Shown here: in pieces, positions 1 through 8,248 of the stretch
Numbering within the stretch: the stretch's first letter is position 1
Layout: every line of letters begins with the position of its first letter
NCBI GenBank assembly: GCA_027292925.1
Contig: JAPUGI010000258.1
Coordinates: 1 to 34,140, forward strand
Direction: 5' to 3'
Source: Gammaproteobacteria bacterium
Lineage (GTDB): Bacteria; Pseudomonadota; Gammaproteobacteria; Pseudomonadales; Azotimanducaceae
DNA: 34,140 nucleotides
The notes under the pieces: generated by a model
Database searches by the model: none
What the model was told of the DNA's origin: nothing
What the model saw: the letters and a program-made list of their open reading frames with translations, nothing else
Translations under genes and position numbers: made by a program

Positions 1-1
1 C

Positions 2-106
2 ATTACGCGCGGCCGGGCAATCATGCCCTTCTACCGTGACGCGTTGAGTAAGAAAGAAAGGTGGGCCGTCATCAATTACGTTAAACAAGAGTTTGGGAAT
101 AAATGA
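2..106 (+). CDS. C-terminal end of a c-type cytochrome (ActE-like), 5' end outside window
   Basis: The frame is open from base 2 and ends at TGA 104-106, overlapping the ATG of the next gene (ATGA). The visible 34 residues include MPFY followed by KKERWAVINYVKQEFG. That resembles the end of class I cytochrome c domains, where a Met in an MPxY context is the distal haem ligand and a final W-x-x-x-x-Y-V helix closes the fold. In alternative complex III clusters the monohaem cytochrome ActE lies just before ActF, which fits the next gene. The CxxCH haem motif is outside the window, so the assignment rests on the tail and the context only. Confidence 0.55.
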   Translation: MTRGRAIMPFYRDALSKKERWAVINYVKQEFGNK

Positions 107-1320
107 ACACCGAACGGACCCCAAAAAACCACCCAGGTCGACGCCGCCGCGTCTTCCCCTGGGCATTTATCACCCTCATTGTCCTCGGTATGGCAAGCCC
201 TGTTTACGGGTCAGGCGTTGAGTCCACACGGCCCGAGTTCAGTCTGCTTATCGTTTCGTTTCTGTTTCTCATGGGTGTGAGCCAGGTTGGTGTCGTGTTT
301 TGCGCCATCCACCGCCTGTCTTACGCGCAATGGGCCAAACCCGTCTACCGGCTAGCCGAATTGAGTACCCTGGCATTTTTCCCGTTTGCCATCGTCGGAT
401 TCCTGCTGATCTTCTACTTCGCCAGGGTCGACCTGTTTTATTGGCTCTCGTCCTCCCCTGATGCACACCTGAGTCCATGGCTGAACAGTGACTGGTTGTT
501 GATAAGGAACCTCTTAGGCCTGTTGGTATTTTACGGCTTGAGTGCGATCTACGTCTGGAAGGGGCTCCGGCCTGACTTGGAAGGGGCATCTGACGTCGAT
601 CATCGTGAAGTCGAGCAGCAACTATATCGGTTATCGCCACTGGTACTTGTCAGCTTCGTGGTCTGCAATACATTTTTTGCCTGGGATTTCGCCATGATGC
701 TTATCCCGCATTGGCACAGTACCGTGTTTCCTATTCATTTCTGGCTCGGTAACGTCTATGCGGGGTGGGCTGCCCTGCTGGCGGTCCCGGTCGTGCTTGA
801 CCGATTCTCTGCAACTGAGTCGCATTTCGGTCCCCGTCAGATCCGCGGCCTCAGCACGATGATCAGCGGCTTTATGCTGCTCTGGCTGTATATGTTCTGG
901 GCGCAGTTCTTTGTATTTTGGTTTGGAAACCTGCCTCACGAAGGTGGCCCCTTGTGGCGCCAAATGTATGGCCATTACGCCCCCTTCTACTGGACCATGA
1001 TGGCTGGTTGTTTTTTCGTCCCCTTTGTTGCCCTAATCTTCGCCTTCGTCAACCGATCGCTACTGGCGATGTGTATCATCGGTCTCGGCATCAATATGGG
1101 TATCTGGATCAACAAATATCTAATGGTGGTTCCTGTTTTCTCACCTGATGATCGACCCCTGGACCATTTACTGGACGTCGGACTTTCGATTGGGCTGTTG
1201 GCCGGTTTTCTCCTTGTGCTGGTTTTGCTGGCCAGGCGCTTACCCCTGTACTCCTATTGGGAGATCAACCTCGCACCCGAATCGGTTGGATTATTCGACA
1301 GCGATTCGGACCGGCCATAG
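103..1320 (+). CDS. actF: ActF-like quinone-binding membrane subunit of alternative complex III
   Basis: The 405-residue protein has about ten hydrophobic segments spread from residue ~15 to ~385. Its landmarks fit the ActF (quinol:cytochrome c oxidoreductase quinone-binding subunit 2, NrfD-related) family: a PHWHSTVFPIHFW stretch in the middle, then LWLYMFWAQFFVFWFGNLPHE, and an NMGIWINKYLMVVP stretch near the end. Alternative complex III oxidises quinol in the inner membrane and passes electrons to a cytochrome c or directly to an associated cytochrome oxidase. The start ATG overlaps the stop of the preceding cytochrome, which suggests translational coupling. A SURF1 gene 10 bp downstream suggests joint expression with oxidase assembly factors. 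The other Act subunits, if present, lie upstream of the window. The subunit letter is recognised from sequence character and context, not by alignment. Confidence 0.75.
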   Translation: MNTERTPKNHPGRRRRVFPWAFITLIVLGMASPVYGSGVESTRPEFSLLIVSFLFLMGVSQVGVVFCAIHRLSYAQWAKPVYRLAELSTLAFFPFAIVGFLLIFYFARVDLFYWLSSSPDAHLSPWLNSDWLLIRNLLGLLVFYGLSAIYVWKGLRPDLEGASDVDHREVEQQLYRLSPLVLVSFVVCNTFFAWDFAMMLIPHWHSTVFPIHFWLGNVYAGWAALLAVPVVLDRFSATESHFGPRQIRGLSTMISGFMLLWLYMFWAQFFVFWFGNLPHEGGPLWRQMYGHYAPFYWTMMAGCFFVPFVALIFAFVNRSLLAMCIIGLGINMGIWINKYLMVVPVFSPDDRPLDHLLDVGLSIGLLAGFLLVLVLLARRLPLYSYWEINLAPESVGLFDSDSDRP

Positions 1321-1330
1321 GTAAGCAATA

Positions 1331-2056
1331 GTGCGACAAAAAACGACGAGGATCGGCTTACTGGCTGTTGCTTTGAGCGTCACGATGCTGTTCATTGCAC
1401 TCGGGATGTGGCAACTCGATCGCGCAGCGCAAAAACGCGCCACGTTTTCAGAATTCGAGCGACGTGGCCACGCGTCCAAAGTAGATCTCAATCTGGGTGT
1501 CGATGATGATGAGGTGCTGCCCGGTTACCGCGCAGCAGCAGCAGGACGCTACATTGGCGCAACAATTCTGTTCGATAATCAAGTGCATCGTGGCCGCGCC
1601 GGTTATCTGGTGTATTCGGTATTTGAGCTCGACGGTCGCAAGGAAAGCGTGCTGGTAAACCGTGGTTGGATAAACACGGGGGCGGATCGCAACCGTGCGC
1701 CCGAGCTTGCTACGCCAACTGTAAGCCAGCAGCTCGAGGGCCGATTAAGCTTATCGCCACAAGGGGGTTTGCGCCTTGAGGGCAGCGATATGATTGAACG
1801 CTTAACAGCAGACTTGTGGCGAGTGCAAGCCATCGATTTCGCCGCTTTGACCAAAACCATCGGCGTGGAACTGCTGCCCATCACCCTGTTGCTCGATAGT
1901 GACGCGCCCTACGGCTTCGTCCGCGCCTGGAAGCCCCCGGCCATCGATGAGAACCGGCATCTCGGCTATGCATTCCAGTGGTTCGCGTTGGCGGTAACCG
2001 TCGTGGTCGTAACCATCGTCGTCACGCTACGTGGGGACAAAGCCGGTACGCCATGA
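1331..2056 (+). CDS. surf1: SURF1 family cytochrome c oxidase assembly protein
   Basis: The 241-residue protein shows the SURF1 plan: an N-terminal membrane helix (about residues 8-26) ending in GMWQLDRAAQKRA, a periplasmic domain with the conserved NRGW near residue 110, and a C-terminal helix preceded by NRHLGYAFQWFALA. SURF1 (Shy1) helps to insert haem a into subunit I of aa3-type oxidases. The start is GTG at 1331, ten bases after the actF stop, with a weak purine stretch ahead of it. It belongs to the same transcription unit as the ActF-like gene, so an oxidase fed by this alternative complex III is a reasonable inference. Confidence 0.9.
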   Translation: MRQKTTRIGLLAVALSVTMLFIALGMWQLDRAAQKRATFSEFERRGHASKVDLNLGVDDDEVLPGYRAAAAGRYIGATILFDNQVHRGRAGYLVYSVFELDGRKESVLVNRGWINTGADRNRAPELATPTVSQQLEGRLSLSPQGGLRLEGSDMIERLTADLWRVQAIDFAALTKTIGVELLPITLLLDSDAPYGFVRAWKPPAIDENRHLGYAFQWFALAVTVVVVTIVVTLRGDKAGTP

Positions 2057-2078
2057 GCACACCACCACACCGGTGCAA

Positions 2079-2636
2079 ATGAAGGCTCGCAATACCCTTT
2101 TAATGCTCCTGGCTGTGTTCGCACTGCCTCTCTTAATTGCTTGGGTATTCACCCTGGGGCCACTCGACTGGCGCCCGACAAGGACCGTCAACCACGGTGT
2201 ACTGCTCACGCCGCCGCTGCGGTTGAATTCTTATGGCGTCATGGACGCTACCGGCGCGGCGCTCACCCTGGACGCGGTTGCGCGCAACTGGTTTCTGGTT
2301 GTGTTACGCAACGCCGACTGCAGTGAACCGTGTAAGGGATTGTTGAAAATCGCTGAACGTCTCCAGATCGCCGTGGGGCGCGACATGCACCGCGTCAGCT
2401 TGGCTTTGCTCGGTCCCGACGACAATGCGCTGGTCCCCGGTGGGCAAAGCTGGCTGCTGCCAGCAGACGGCAAACTTGTCGACGCATTGCGTCATGCAAC
2501 CGATGAGCCGCAACTCGATAGCGCATTACTCATTGTCGATCATCAGGGGGTAGTCGTTTTGATGTATCCTCCTACCGAGGAAGGGCCTGGCGCACTCTAC
2601 GATCTAAAACGACTGCTGCGTGCTTCCGCTCGCTAG
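2079..2636 (+). CDS. membrane-anchored thioredoxin/SCO-like protein of the cytochrome oxidase cluster
   Basis: This codes for 185 residues from ATG 2079. The frame stays open upstream to a GTG at 2031 inside surf1, but the ATG puts the membrane anchor directly at the N terminus, so I chose it. One helix (about residues 5-25) is followed by an extracytoplasmic domain with strand FLVVLRNADC, then CSEPC (a CxxxC motif in the place where SCO/SenC proteins bind copper), and later ALLIVDHQGVVVLMYPP, a typical thioredoxin-fold beta hairpin. Genes of this kind sit beside SURF1 in the Pseudomonas cox cluster (the PA0111 type). A role in copper or thiol handling for oxidase assembly is inferred; the exact function is not known to me. 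Confidence 0.65.
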   Translation: MKARNTLLMLLAVFALPLLIAWVFTLGPLDWRPTRTVNHGVLLTPPLRLNSYGVMDATGAALTLDAVARNWFLVVLRNADCSEPCKGLLKIAERLQIAVGRDMHRVSLALLGPDDNALVPGGQSWLLPADGKLVDALRHATDEPQLDSALLIVDHQGVVVLMYPPTEEGPGALYDLKRLLRASAR

Positions 2637-2716
2637 AGGGTCAGTTTGACTTAGGCGGTTCTTGACCTCATCCTGTGCCCTTGATTCTATAAAGTCGTGC
2701 CACCCGTCGGAACTAA

Positions 2717-2902
2717 ATGTTCGATCTCCTTATTATTGTTGTGATGCTCGGCATTTTTGTCAGTCTGGGTAGCGGTCTCTATTTCCTTGTGCGGGACAGT
2801 GGCAAGACAGAGCGCACCGTTATTTCACTAAGTATTCGGGTGGCTTTGGCTATCCTGTTGCTCGTTCTATTGGCGATAGGGTTTATGAGCAGAATCATCT
2901 AA
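2717..2902 (+). CDS. DUF2909 twin transmembrane protein
   Basis: The 61-residue protein is made almost entirely of two membrane helices (about residues 3-24 and 40-59). They are joined by a short polar loop LVRDSGKTERT and followed by LSIRVALAILLL. This is the pattern of the DUF2909 (twin transmembrane) family found in cytochrome oxidase gene clusters next to SURF1. Its biochemical role is unknown. It starts at ATG 2717, about 80 bp after the thioredoxin-like gene, and ends 16 bp before the convergent tsaP stop, so it marks the right edge of the respiratory cluster. Confidence 0.8.
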   Translation: MFDLLIIVVMLGIFVSLGSGLYFLVRDSGKTERTVISLSIRVALAILLLVLLAIGFMSRII

Positions 2903-2918
2903 AACAGTTCTCACAGGG

Positions 2919-3998
2919 TCAGGGATTACTGACAACATCTCCCACCCGAAGGGGCTCTTCTGTTTGCAAAACCAGACCATAGGACATCTTATCGAAGCTT
3001 CGAAACACCATCAGGATACCGGCTCGTTCACTCGGTAGTTGCACCAGTTCCCTCGTAAACCGGTCTCTCGCGACAGGACCACGTTTGTGAATCGCCAGTA
3101 CATTACCCACATCAAGTCCGTGTTGGGTGCCTCGATTCAATACGATGATGCCATTCCTGCCAACCTGGGTGACGCCGCTAAGCACCGTCATGATGACACC
3201 GTTAATTTGTTCTGAAGGCGGTTTCGGGTAGAAAGTCGATTCTACTCGCCTTTCCTCCGTCGGCATCAGCCGATCACCAATTCGAACTTCTTCTTTTACA
3301 CTCAGCAGGACGAATGTCCGCAGATTATCATCGCTCGATACAACCCTGGCTAGGCCAACTTCCCGCGCTTCATATCCCAACACCTCGCGGGTATCAGGAT
3401 CCTGGTACACACGGCCTCCCCGGAATATACCGTAAACCACAGTTTCGTTGTCCCAATTGCCCCTGGCATAAAATTCATCACCCGGACCAAATATCAATCT
3501 GCCTGCAGTACCGGCAAGGATGTGTGGTGCGAGTGCCAACGTATCCTGTTCAACAATTCGACCGGTCGTGAGCATACTTGCTATTGCATCCAGTGGAATC
3601 GCGGGGATGGCGCTAACCAGCGGTGAGACTCGAATCCTCGGTGCCAATTTTTCAAACCGATCCCCAGATCGGACAGGCTGCGCCGGAGTCAACGAAACTG
3701 TTCTCGACTCCACTCCACGTTGCAATGACAACCGGGGCTCGCCGCCAACATACTTGAGGATGATTTCATCTCCGGGATAGATCAGGTGTGGGTTCTCAAT
3801 GTCCGGATTAACGTGCCAGATTTCTGGCCACATCCACGCGTCAATCAGGAACATTGACGCAATGTCCCAAAGCGTATCGCCCTTTTTCACCTGGTATCGG
3901 TCGGGATGATCTTCTCGTAAAACTTCAGCAGCAAACAGCGGAATTGCTGCCATAAAGACCGCCATGGCAAGTGCCAGGGACGGAAGAATTTTCTTCAT
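2919..3998 (-). CDS. tsaP: LysM-domain protein TsaP (type IV pilus secretin-associated)
   Basis: The 359-residue protein begins with a signal peptide (MKK, a hydrophobic run, and a probable cleavage after LFA at about residue 23). It then has a Trp-rich LysM domain at about residues 33-83 (YQVKKGDTLWDIA ... NPHLIYPGDEI). The rest is a beta-rich region with GDRLMP and RGTQHGLDVGNVLAIHKRG. This matches the TsaP family, whose LysM domain binds peptidoglycan and whose C-terminal part associates with the type IV pilus secretin. In Pseudomonas (PA0020) it diverges from def exactly as here. The start ATG is at 3996-3998 with no clear Shine-Dalgarno. The dprA gene that follows it in Pseudomonas is absent; the cox-accessory genes abut it instead. 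Confidence 0.8.
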   Translation of the reverse strand: MKKILPSLALAMAVFMAAIPLFAAEVLREDHPDRYQVKKGDTLWDIASMFLIDAWMWPEIWHVNPDIENPHLIYPGDEIILKYVGGEPRLSLQRGVESRTVSLTPAQPVRSGDRFEKLAPRIRVSPLVSAIPAIPLDAIASMLTTGRIVEQDTLALAPHILAGTAGRLIFGPGDEFYARGNWDNETVVYGIFRGGRVYQDPDTREVLGYEAREVGLARVVSSDDNLRTFVLLSVKEEVRIGDRLMPTEERRVESTFYPKPPSEQINGVIMTVLSGVTQVGRNGIIVLNRGTQHGLDVGNVLAIHKRGPVARDRFTRELVQLPSERAGILMVFRSFDKMSYGLVLQTEEPLRVGDVVSNP

Positions 3999-4150
3999 AA
4001 GGCGAATCCCGTCTTCATAGAGTACAATAGCAGGTTACTTGAACCCGAACATCAGCCCGCCTGCAAAACCACCGTGAGCTGAATTTTCTATTTGATCATA
4101 ATCTTAGCAGCACAAGTTGCACTATTACTAGAGGTATTAGCCTAAACCAT

Positions 4151-4654
4151 ATGGTGCCATTAGAGATTTTGGAATTCCCAGACCCTCGTCTACGAACCAC
4201 CGCCAAGCCAGTAAAGGAAGTCGACGGCAAGCTGAATAAGCTTATCGATCGAATGCTAGCAGCCATGTACGAGGCGCCTGGTATCGGCCTGGCAGCAACC
4301 CAGGTTAACGTACACCAGCGCATGTTGGTCCTGGATATCTCCGAAAACAAGGATTCACCCCTGATTCTGATCAACCCGACCCTGAGTGATCATGAAGGAG
4401 AAATCGAAACTGCCGAGGGATGCCTTTCTGTACCTGGATTCTATGAACCCGTCATTCGCTCGAGCCGGATCCATGTGGATGCCATAAACCGCGATGGCAA
4501 TGCGATTTCCTTCGACGCTGAAGACCAGCTGGCCGTCTGTATTCAACATGAAACGGACCATCTCGACGGCAAACTGTTCGTGGATTACCTCTCAGCCACC
4601 AAGCGGCAGATGATTCGCAGGAAATTGCAAAAGCTGCAAAAACAACGGGCCTGA
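4151..4654 (+). CDS. def: peptide deformylase
   Basis: The 167-residue protein removes the formyl group from the N-terminal Met of new proteins. All three metal-site motifs are present: GIGLAATQ (about residues 45-52), EGCLS (about 90-94, metal-ligand Cys) and QHETDH (about 132-137, the two His ligands and catalytic Glu). The length matches the type 1 enzyme of gammaproteobacteria. It starts at ATG 4151 and is followed by fmt after only four bases, the classical def-fmt pair in which formylation and deformylation genes are co-transcribed. Confidence 0.97.
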   Translation: MVPLEILEFPDPRLRTTAKPVKEVDGKLNKLIDRMLAAMYEAPGIGLAATQVNVHQRMLVLDISENKDSPLILINPTLSDHEGEIETAEGCLSVPGFYEPVIRSSRIHVDAINRDGNAISFDAEDQLAVCIQHETDHLDGKLFVDYLSATKRQMIRRKLQKLQKQRA

Positions 4655-4658
4655 TTGC

Positions 4659-5588
4659 TTGAAACTCATTTTTGCCGGTACACCTGACTTTGCCGCAAAC
4701 CACCTCCACGTTATTGCTGATTCCCATCATGAAATAGCAGCTGTAATCACCCGGCCTGACAAGCCAGGCAAACGGGGTAGCAGACCAGTTGCAAGCCCGG
4801 TCAAACAGCTGGCATCGAAATTGGGGTTACAAGTTCGACAGCCGCACCGGCTTAGAGTCGATGAAATTGCCGATCTTAACGCTGACCTCATGGTGGTTGT
4901 GGCATATGGGCAGATTCTCAGGAATGACGTATTGCAGCTCCCGAAAAATGGCTGCATCAACGTACACGCATCCCTACTCCCAAGGTGGAGAGGTGCGGCA
5001 CCTATCCAGCGTGCGATCCTGGCCGGGGATACTGAAACCGGAATATGCATCATGCAGATGGATGAGGGTCTCGATACGGGCGACATCCTGCTTCAGGCGT
5101 CGGTTCCGATCCATACAGATGACACCACTTCAAGCCTCAGCGCCCGGCTCTCGGAAGTTGGCCCGACTGCATTACTCAAGGCTATTCACCAAATCGATAC
5201 GAACACCAGTGCCAACACCCCTCAGAGTGATGATGGTATGACATACGCCAATAAGATAAATAAGGAAGAAGCCAGGATCAACTGGCATAAATCAAGCCTG
5301 GAAATCTCACGACAAATCAACGCTTTCAATCCCGATCCCGTTGCTTTCTCGTTTCTGAAGGACCTAAGGGTGAAAGTCTGGCAAGGATGTATAACTTCAA
5401 CTACACATATTGGACAACCCGGCGAAATAACAGGTTTGTCCAAGGATGGAATTGAAGTGGCCTGTGGCGAGGGGTCTCTGCTTATTTCAGCGCTGCAACT
5501 GCCACTGGGCAAAGGGACCATTTTAAATGGCCAGGATATTCTCAACGCCAGGCGTGATTTGCTGTCACCGGGTATATGCTTCTCTTAG
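4659..5588 (+). CDS. fmt: methionyl-tRNA formyltransferase
   Basis: The 309-residue enzyme formylates initiator Met-tRNA using 10-formyl-tetrahydrofolate. The N-terminal Rossmann domain opens with FAGTPDFAA. The conserved INVHASLLPRWRGAAP (Asn and His of the catalytic site) and MDEGLDTGDIL follow at about residues 107-150, and the C-terminal OB-like domain covers about residues 205-300. The start is TTG 4659, giving MKLIFAGTPDF in register with the family; no ATG lies nearby in frame. It is the second gene of the def-fmt-rsmB-trkA-trkH series, with nine bases to rsmB. Confidence 0.96.
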   Translation: MKLIFAGTPDFAANHLHVIADSHHEIAAVITRPDKPGKRGSRPVASPVKQLASKLGLQVRQPHRLRVDEIADLNADLMVVVAYGQILRNDVLQLPKNGCINVHASLLPRWRGAAPIQRAILAGDTETGICIMQMDEGLDTGDILLQASVPIHTDDTTSSLSARLSEVGPTALLKAIHQIDTNTSANTPQSDDGMTYANKINKEEARINWHKSSLEISRQINAFNPDPVAFSFLKDLRVKVWQGCITSTTHIGQPGEITGLSKDGIEVACGEGSLLISALQLPLGKGTILNGQDILNARRDLLSPGICFS

Positions 5589-5597
5589 CCGTAAACC

Positions 5598-6878
5598 ATG
5601 CGTGAATATCAACAGGCAGTTTCCACACTTTTAAAGGTAGTCCGCAATGGACAAAGCCTTGCGAGCAGCTTCTCTCAAGAAGTAACTCCACTTGCTAAAC
5701 AGATTACTTATGGAGTGCTGCGAGAATACTATCTACTCGACTACCTGAGCAGCAGTGTCCTGGATCGGCCATTACCATCCAAACATCTGGATCTAAAGCT
5801 TCTGCTGTTTTGCGGAATCTACAGTATAAGGACACTTAAACGCCCCCAGCACGCAAGCGTTGATGCAGTAGTAGATTCAACTAAGGCTTTGCGCAAACCC
5901 TGGTCAAAAAGTCTCGTCAATGCCGTACTTCGTAATTACATACGTCGACGAAACGACCTTGATGATATCTCTGGTGAAAGTATTGAAATTCAAACCAATC
6001 ACCCCGAATGGCTAACGACAAGAATCAGCCGCGCGTGGCCCGACGATGCTGGTCAAATATTTCGCGCTAATAATGAACAACCCCCAATGGTGCTCAGAAT
6101 CAATGAACTAAAAACAACGAGGGAAAACTACCTAACACTTCTGGCTGACGATAAGGTTGATGCTAGAGCCGGGTCGCTTGTCACTTCGTCAGTTGTACTC
6201 GAATCACCATGCCCAGTCGATCGACTTCCTGGATTTGAAGATGGGTGGGTTAGCATCCAGGATGAAGCTTCGCAGTTGGCTGCATACCTATTAAAAACCT
6301 GTGCAGAAGAAAACGTCCTTGACGCCTGCGCTGCTCCAGGAGGTAAAGCCTGTCACCTCCTCGAAATGTATCCAGATATCAAACTTGTCGCTAACGACAA
6401 AGATCAAGTTCGGCTGAAAGCGATCAACGAAAACCTTATACGGCTTGGCCTGTCATGTGAAGTAACTTGCATGGATTTGGTGGACATCAGGAATCGCAAG
6501 TTCGACAAGATCCTGATCGATGCTCCTTGCTCTGCCACGGGAATAATACGCCGACATCCTGATATTAAATTGCTGCGTAAAAATTCAGATATTGATAAGC
6601 TGTGCGCCATGCAATCCAGGTTAATTTTAGCAGCCTGGCAACTACTGGACCATGGAGGGGAGCTCTTGTATTCAACCTGTTCCGTGCTTCCTGAAGAAAA
6701 CGAGGACATCGTTTCCAGCTTCATACTTTCTCGAGATGATGTAGAAGTGTTACCAATCAATGTGGATGCAGGTATCAAACTGCAAATCGGCCATCAATTA
6801 TTGCCGACTTCAGCTGCCCATGACGGTTTCTACTATGCCCATTTACGCAAACTCCCTTTGATGAGACCTGGCGAATGA
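5598..6878 (+). CDS. rsmB: 16S rRNA m5C967 methyltransferase RsmB
   Basis: The 426-residue enzyme methylates C967 of 16S rRNA with S-adenosylmethionine. The first ~140 residues form a NusB-like RNA-binding domain. The Rossmann methyltransferase domain follows, with [15 protein letters not shown] (SAM binding, about residues 242-256), [15 protein letters not shown] (motif IV with one catalytic Cys, about 308-322) and [11 protein letters not shown] (motif VI with the nucleophilic Cys). The stop overlaps the trkA start as ATGA at 6875, indicating coupling. The length equals that of known RsmB (Sun) proteins. Confidence 0.96.
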   Translation: MREYQQAVSTLLKVVRNGQSLASSFSQEVTPLAKQITYGVLREYYLLDYLSSSVLDRPLPSKHLDLKLLLFCGIYSIRTLKRPQHASVDAVVDSTKALRKPWSKSLVNAVLRNYIRRRNDLDDISGESIEIQTNHPEWLTTRISRAWPDDAGQIFRANNEQPPMVLRINELKTTRENYLTLLADDKVDARAGSLVTSSVVLESPCPVDRLPGFEDGWVSIQDEASQLAAYLLKTCAEENVLDACAAPGGKACHLLEMYPDIKLVANDKDQVRLKAINENLIRLGLSCEVTCMDLVDIRNRKFDKILIDAPCSATGIIRRHPDIKLLRKNSDIDKLCAMQSRLILAAWQLLDHGGELLYSTCSVLPEENEDIVSSFILSRDDVEVLPINVDAGIKLQIGHQLLPTSAAHDGFYYAHLRKLPLMRPGE

Positions 6879-8245
6879 AAATCATTATTCTCGGCGCTGG
6901 AGGAGTTGGAGGTAGCCTTGCCCAGAGTCTAACCGAGGAAGCAAGTGATATCACGGTTGTTGACACCGATGGCGATCGTCTTAGAGACCTTCAGGATCGT
7001 TTTGATATTCGTACGGTAAGGGGAATGGCGTCACATCCCGATGTCATGCGGCAAGCTGGAGCAGAAGACGCCGATATGCTCATCGCCGTTACCGCTAGCG
7101 ATGAAATCAATATGATCGCCTGTCAAGTTGCTCATACAGTATTTCATACTCCAACGAAAATCGCGCGCATTCGTTCCATGGCCTATCTGGCAGAGGGTAT
7201 ATTCAGGGATGAAGCGATGCCTGTCGATCACATTGTTAACCCTGAAGAGATCGTCACCCATGATATCAAGCGTCTGATCGATAACCCGGGGGCACTTCAA
7301 GTCATGGACTTTGCAGACGGCAAGGCTCAACTGGTTTGTGTCCTGGCTTACTATGGTGGTCCTTTGGTTGACCAGGAACTTCGCTACATCAGAAAGCACA
7401 TGCCCATGGTCGATACGAGAGTGGCTGCAATCTTCCGCAAGAACCGTCCGATCATTCCTGAAGGCAACACCGTTATCGAAGCCGATGACGAGGTGTTTTT
7501 CATTGCTGCAGCAAATGACATTCAAAGAGTGATGAACGAACTGCGAAGAAAGGAACGCCCAAACAAGCGAATCGTTATCGCTGGAGGTGGTCACATTGGA
7601 GAGGGTCTGGCGAAAGCTGCTGAACACAAATACGGTGTTCGAATCATAGAGCGTAACAAACAACGATGTTATGAACTTTCCGAATCTCTCCATCGAACCA
7701 TTGTTCTTGCGGGTAATGCCTCGGATCGTGAGTTGCTCCTGGAAGAAAACATTGAGGAAACGGATGTATTTTGTGCCGTTACCAACGACGATGAAGCCAA
7801 CATTATGTCTTCAATGTTAGCCAAAAGCCTCGGTGCCAGAAAAGTTATTACATTGATTAACAATCCTGCATATGTTGACCTGATTGAGGGACATGATATC
7901 GATATTGTCATTTCTCCCCAGCAAGCCACTCTCGGTTCTATCCTGACTCACATTCGTCGAGGCGATATCGTTAAGGTCCACGCATTGCGGCGCGGGGCCG
8001 CTGAAGCAATCGAGGCTATCGCCCACGGGGACGAAACGAGTTCAAAGGTAATCGGTAGATCATTGGGCGATATCAAACTACCCTCGGGCACCAATTTCGG
8101 CGCTATCGTTCGAGGGGATAATGTCATTATTGCCCATCACGACATCATCGTAAAGCCGGATGATCACCTTATACTTTTTCTGATCGACAAGAGCAAAATT
8201 CGCGAAGTCGAGAGACTATTTCAGGCGCCACTCGGCTTTTTTTAA
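6875..8245 (+). CDS. trkA: Trk potassium uptake system NAD-binding protein TrkA
   Basis: The 456-residue cytoplasmic protein is a tandem of two RCK (regulator of K+ conductance) units. The first nucleotide-binding loop is [15 protein letters not shown] at residues ~4-18 with the ribose-binding Asp in VVDTD. The second is [14 protein letters not shown] at ~233 with Glu in IIERN. Each is followed by a TrkA-C domain. TrkA binds NAD(H)/ATP and gates the TrkH pore. It overlaps rsmB by four bases and is followed by trkH after three bases, so the complete Trk system is encoded as a unit, as the two partners require. Confidence 0.97.
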   Translation: MKIIILGAGGVGGSLAQSLTEEASDITVVDTDGDRLRDLQDRFDIRTVRGMASHPDVMRQAGAEDADMLIAVTASDEINMIACQVAHTVFHTPTKIARIRSMAYLAEGIFRDEAMPVDHIVNPEEIVTHDIKRLIDNPGALQVMDFADGKAQLVCVLAYYGGPLVDQELRYIRKHMPMVDTRVAAIFRKNRPIIPEGNTVIEADDEVFFIAAANDIQRVMNELRRKERPNKRIVIAGGGHIGEGLAKAAEHKYGVRIIERNKQRCYELSESLHRTIVLAGNASDRELLLEENIEETDVFCAVTNDDEANIMSSMLAKSLGARKVITLINNPAYVDLIEGHDIDIVISPQQATLGSILTHIRRGDIVKVHALRRGAAEAIEAIAHGDETSSKVIGRSLGDIKLPSGTNFGAIVRGDNVIIAHHDIIVKPDDHLILFLIDKSKIREVERLFQAPLGFF

Positions 8246-8248
8246 CTC

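Noticed and set aside
2662-2693. TTGACC ... TATAAA as a promoter for the DUF2909 gene
   Set aside because: The hexamers are good but the spacer is 20 bp. The gene is probably read with surf1, so I did not list it.
7031-7693. 220-codon open frame antisense to trkA
   Set aside because: It lies wholly within trkA, has no recognisable domain, and its composition follows from the codon bias of trkA on the other strand.
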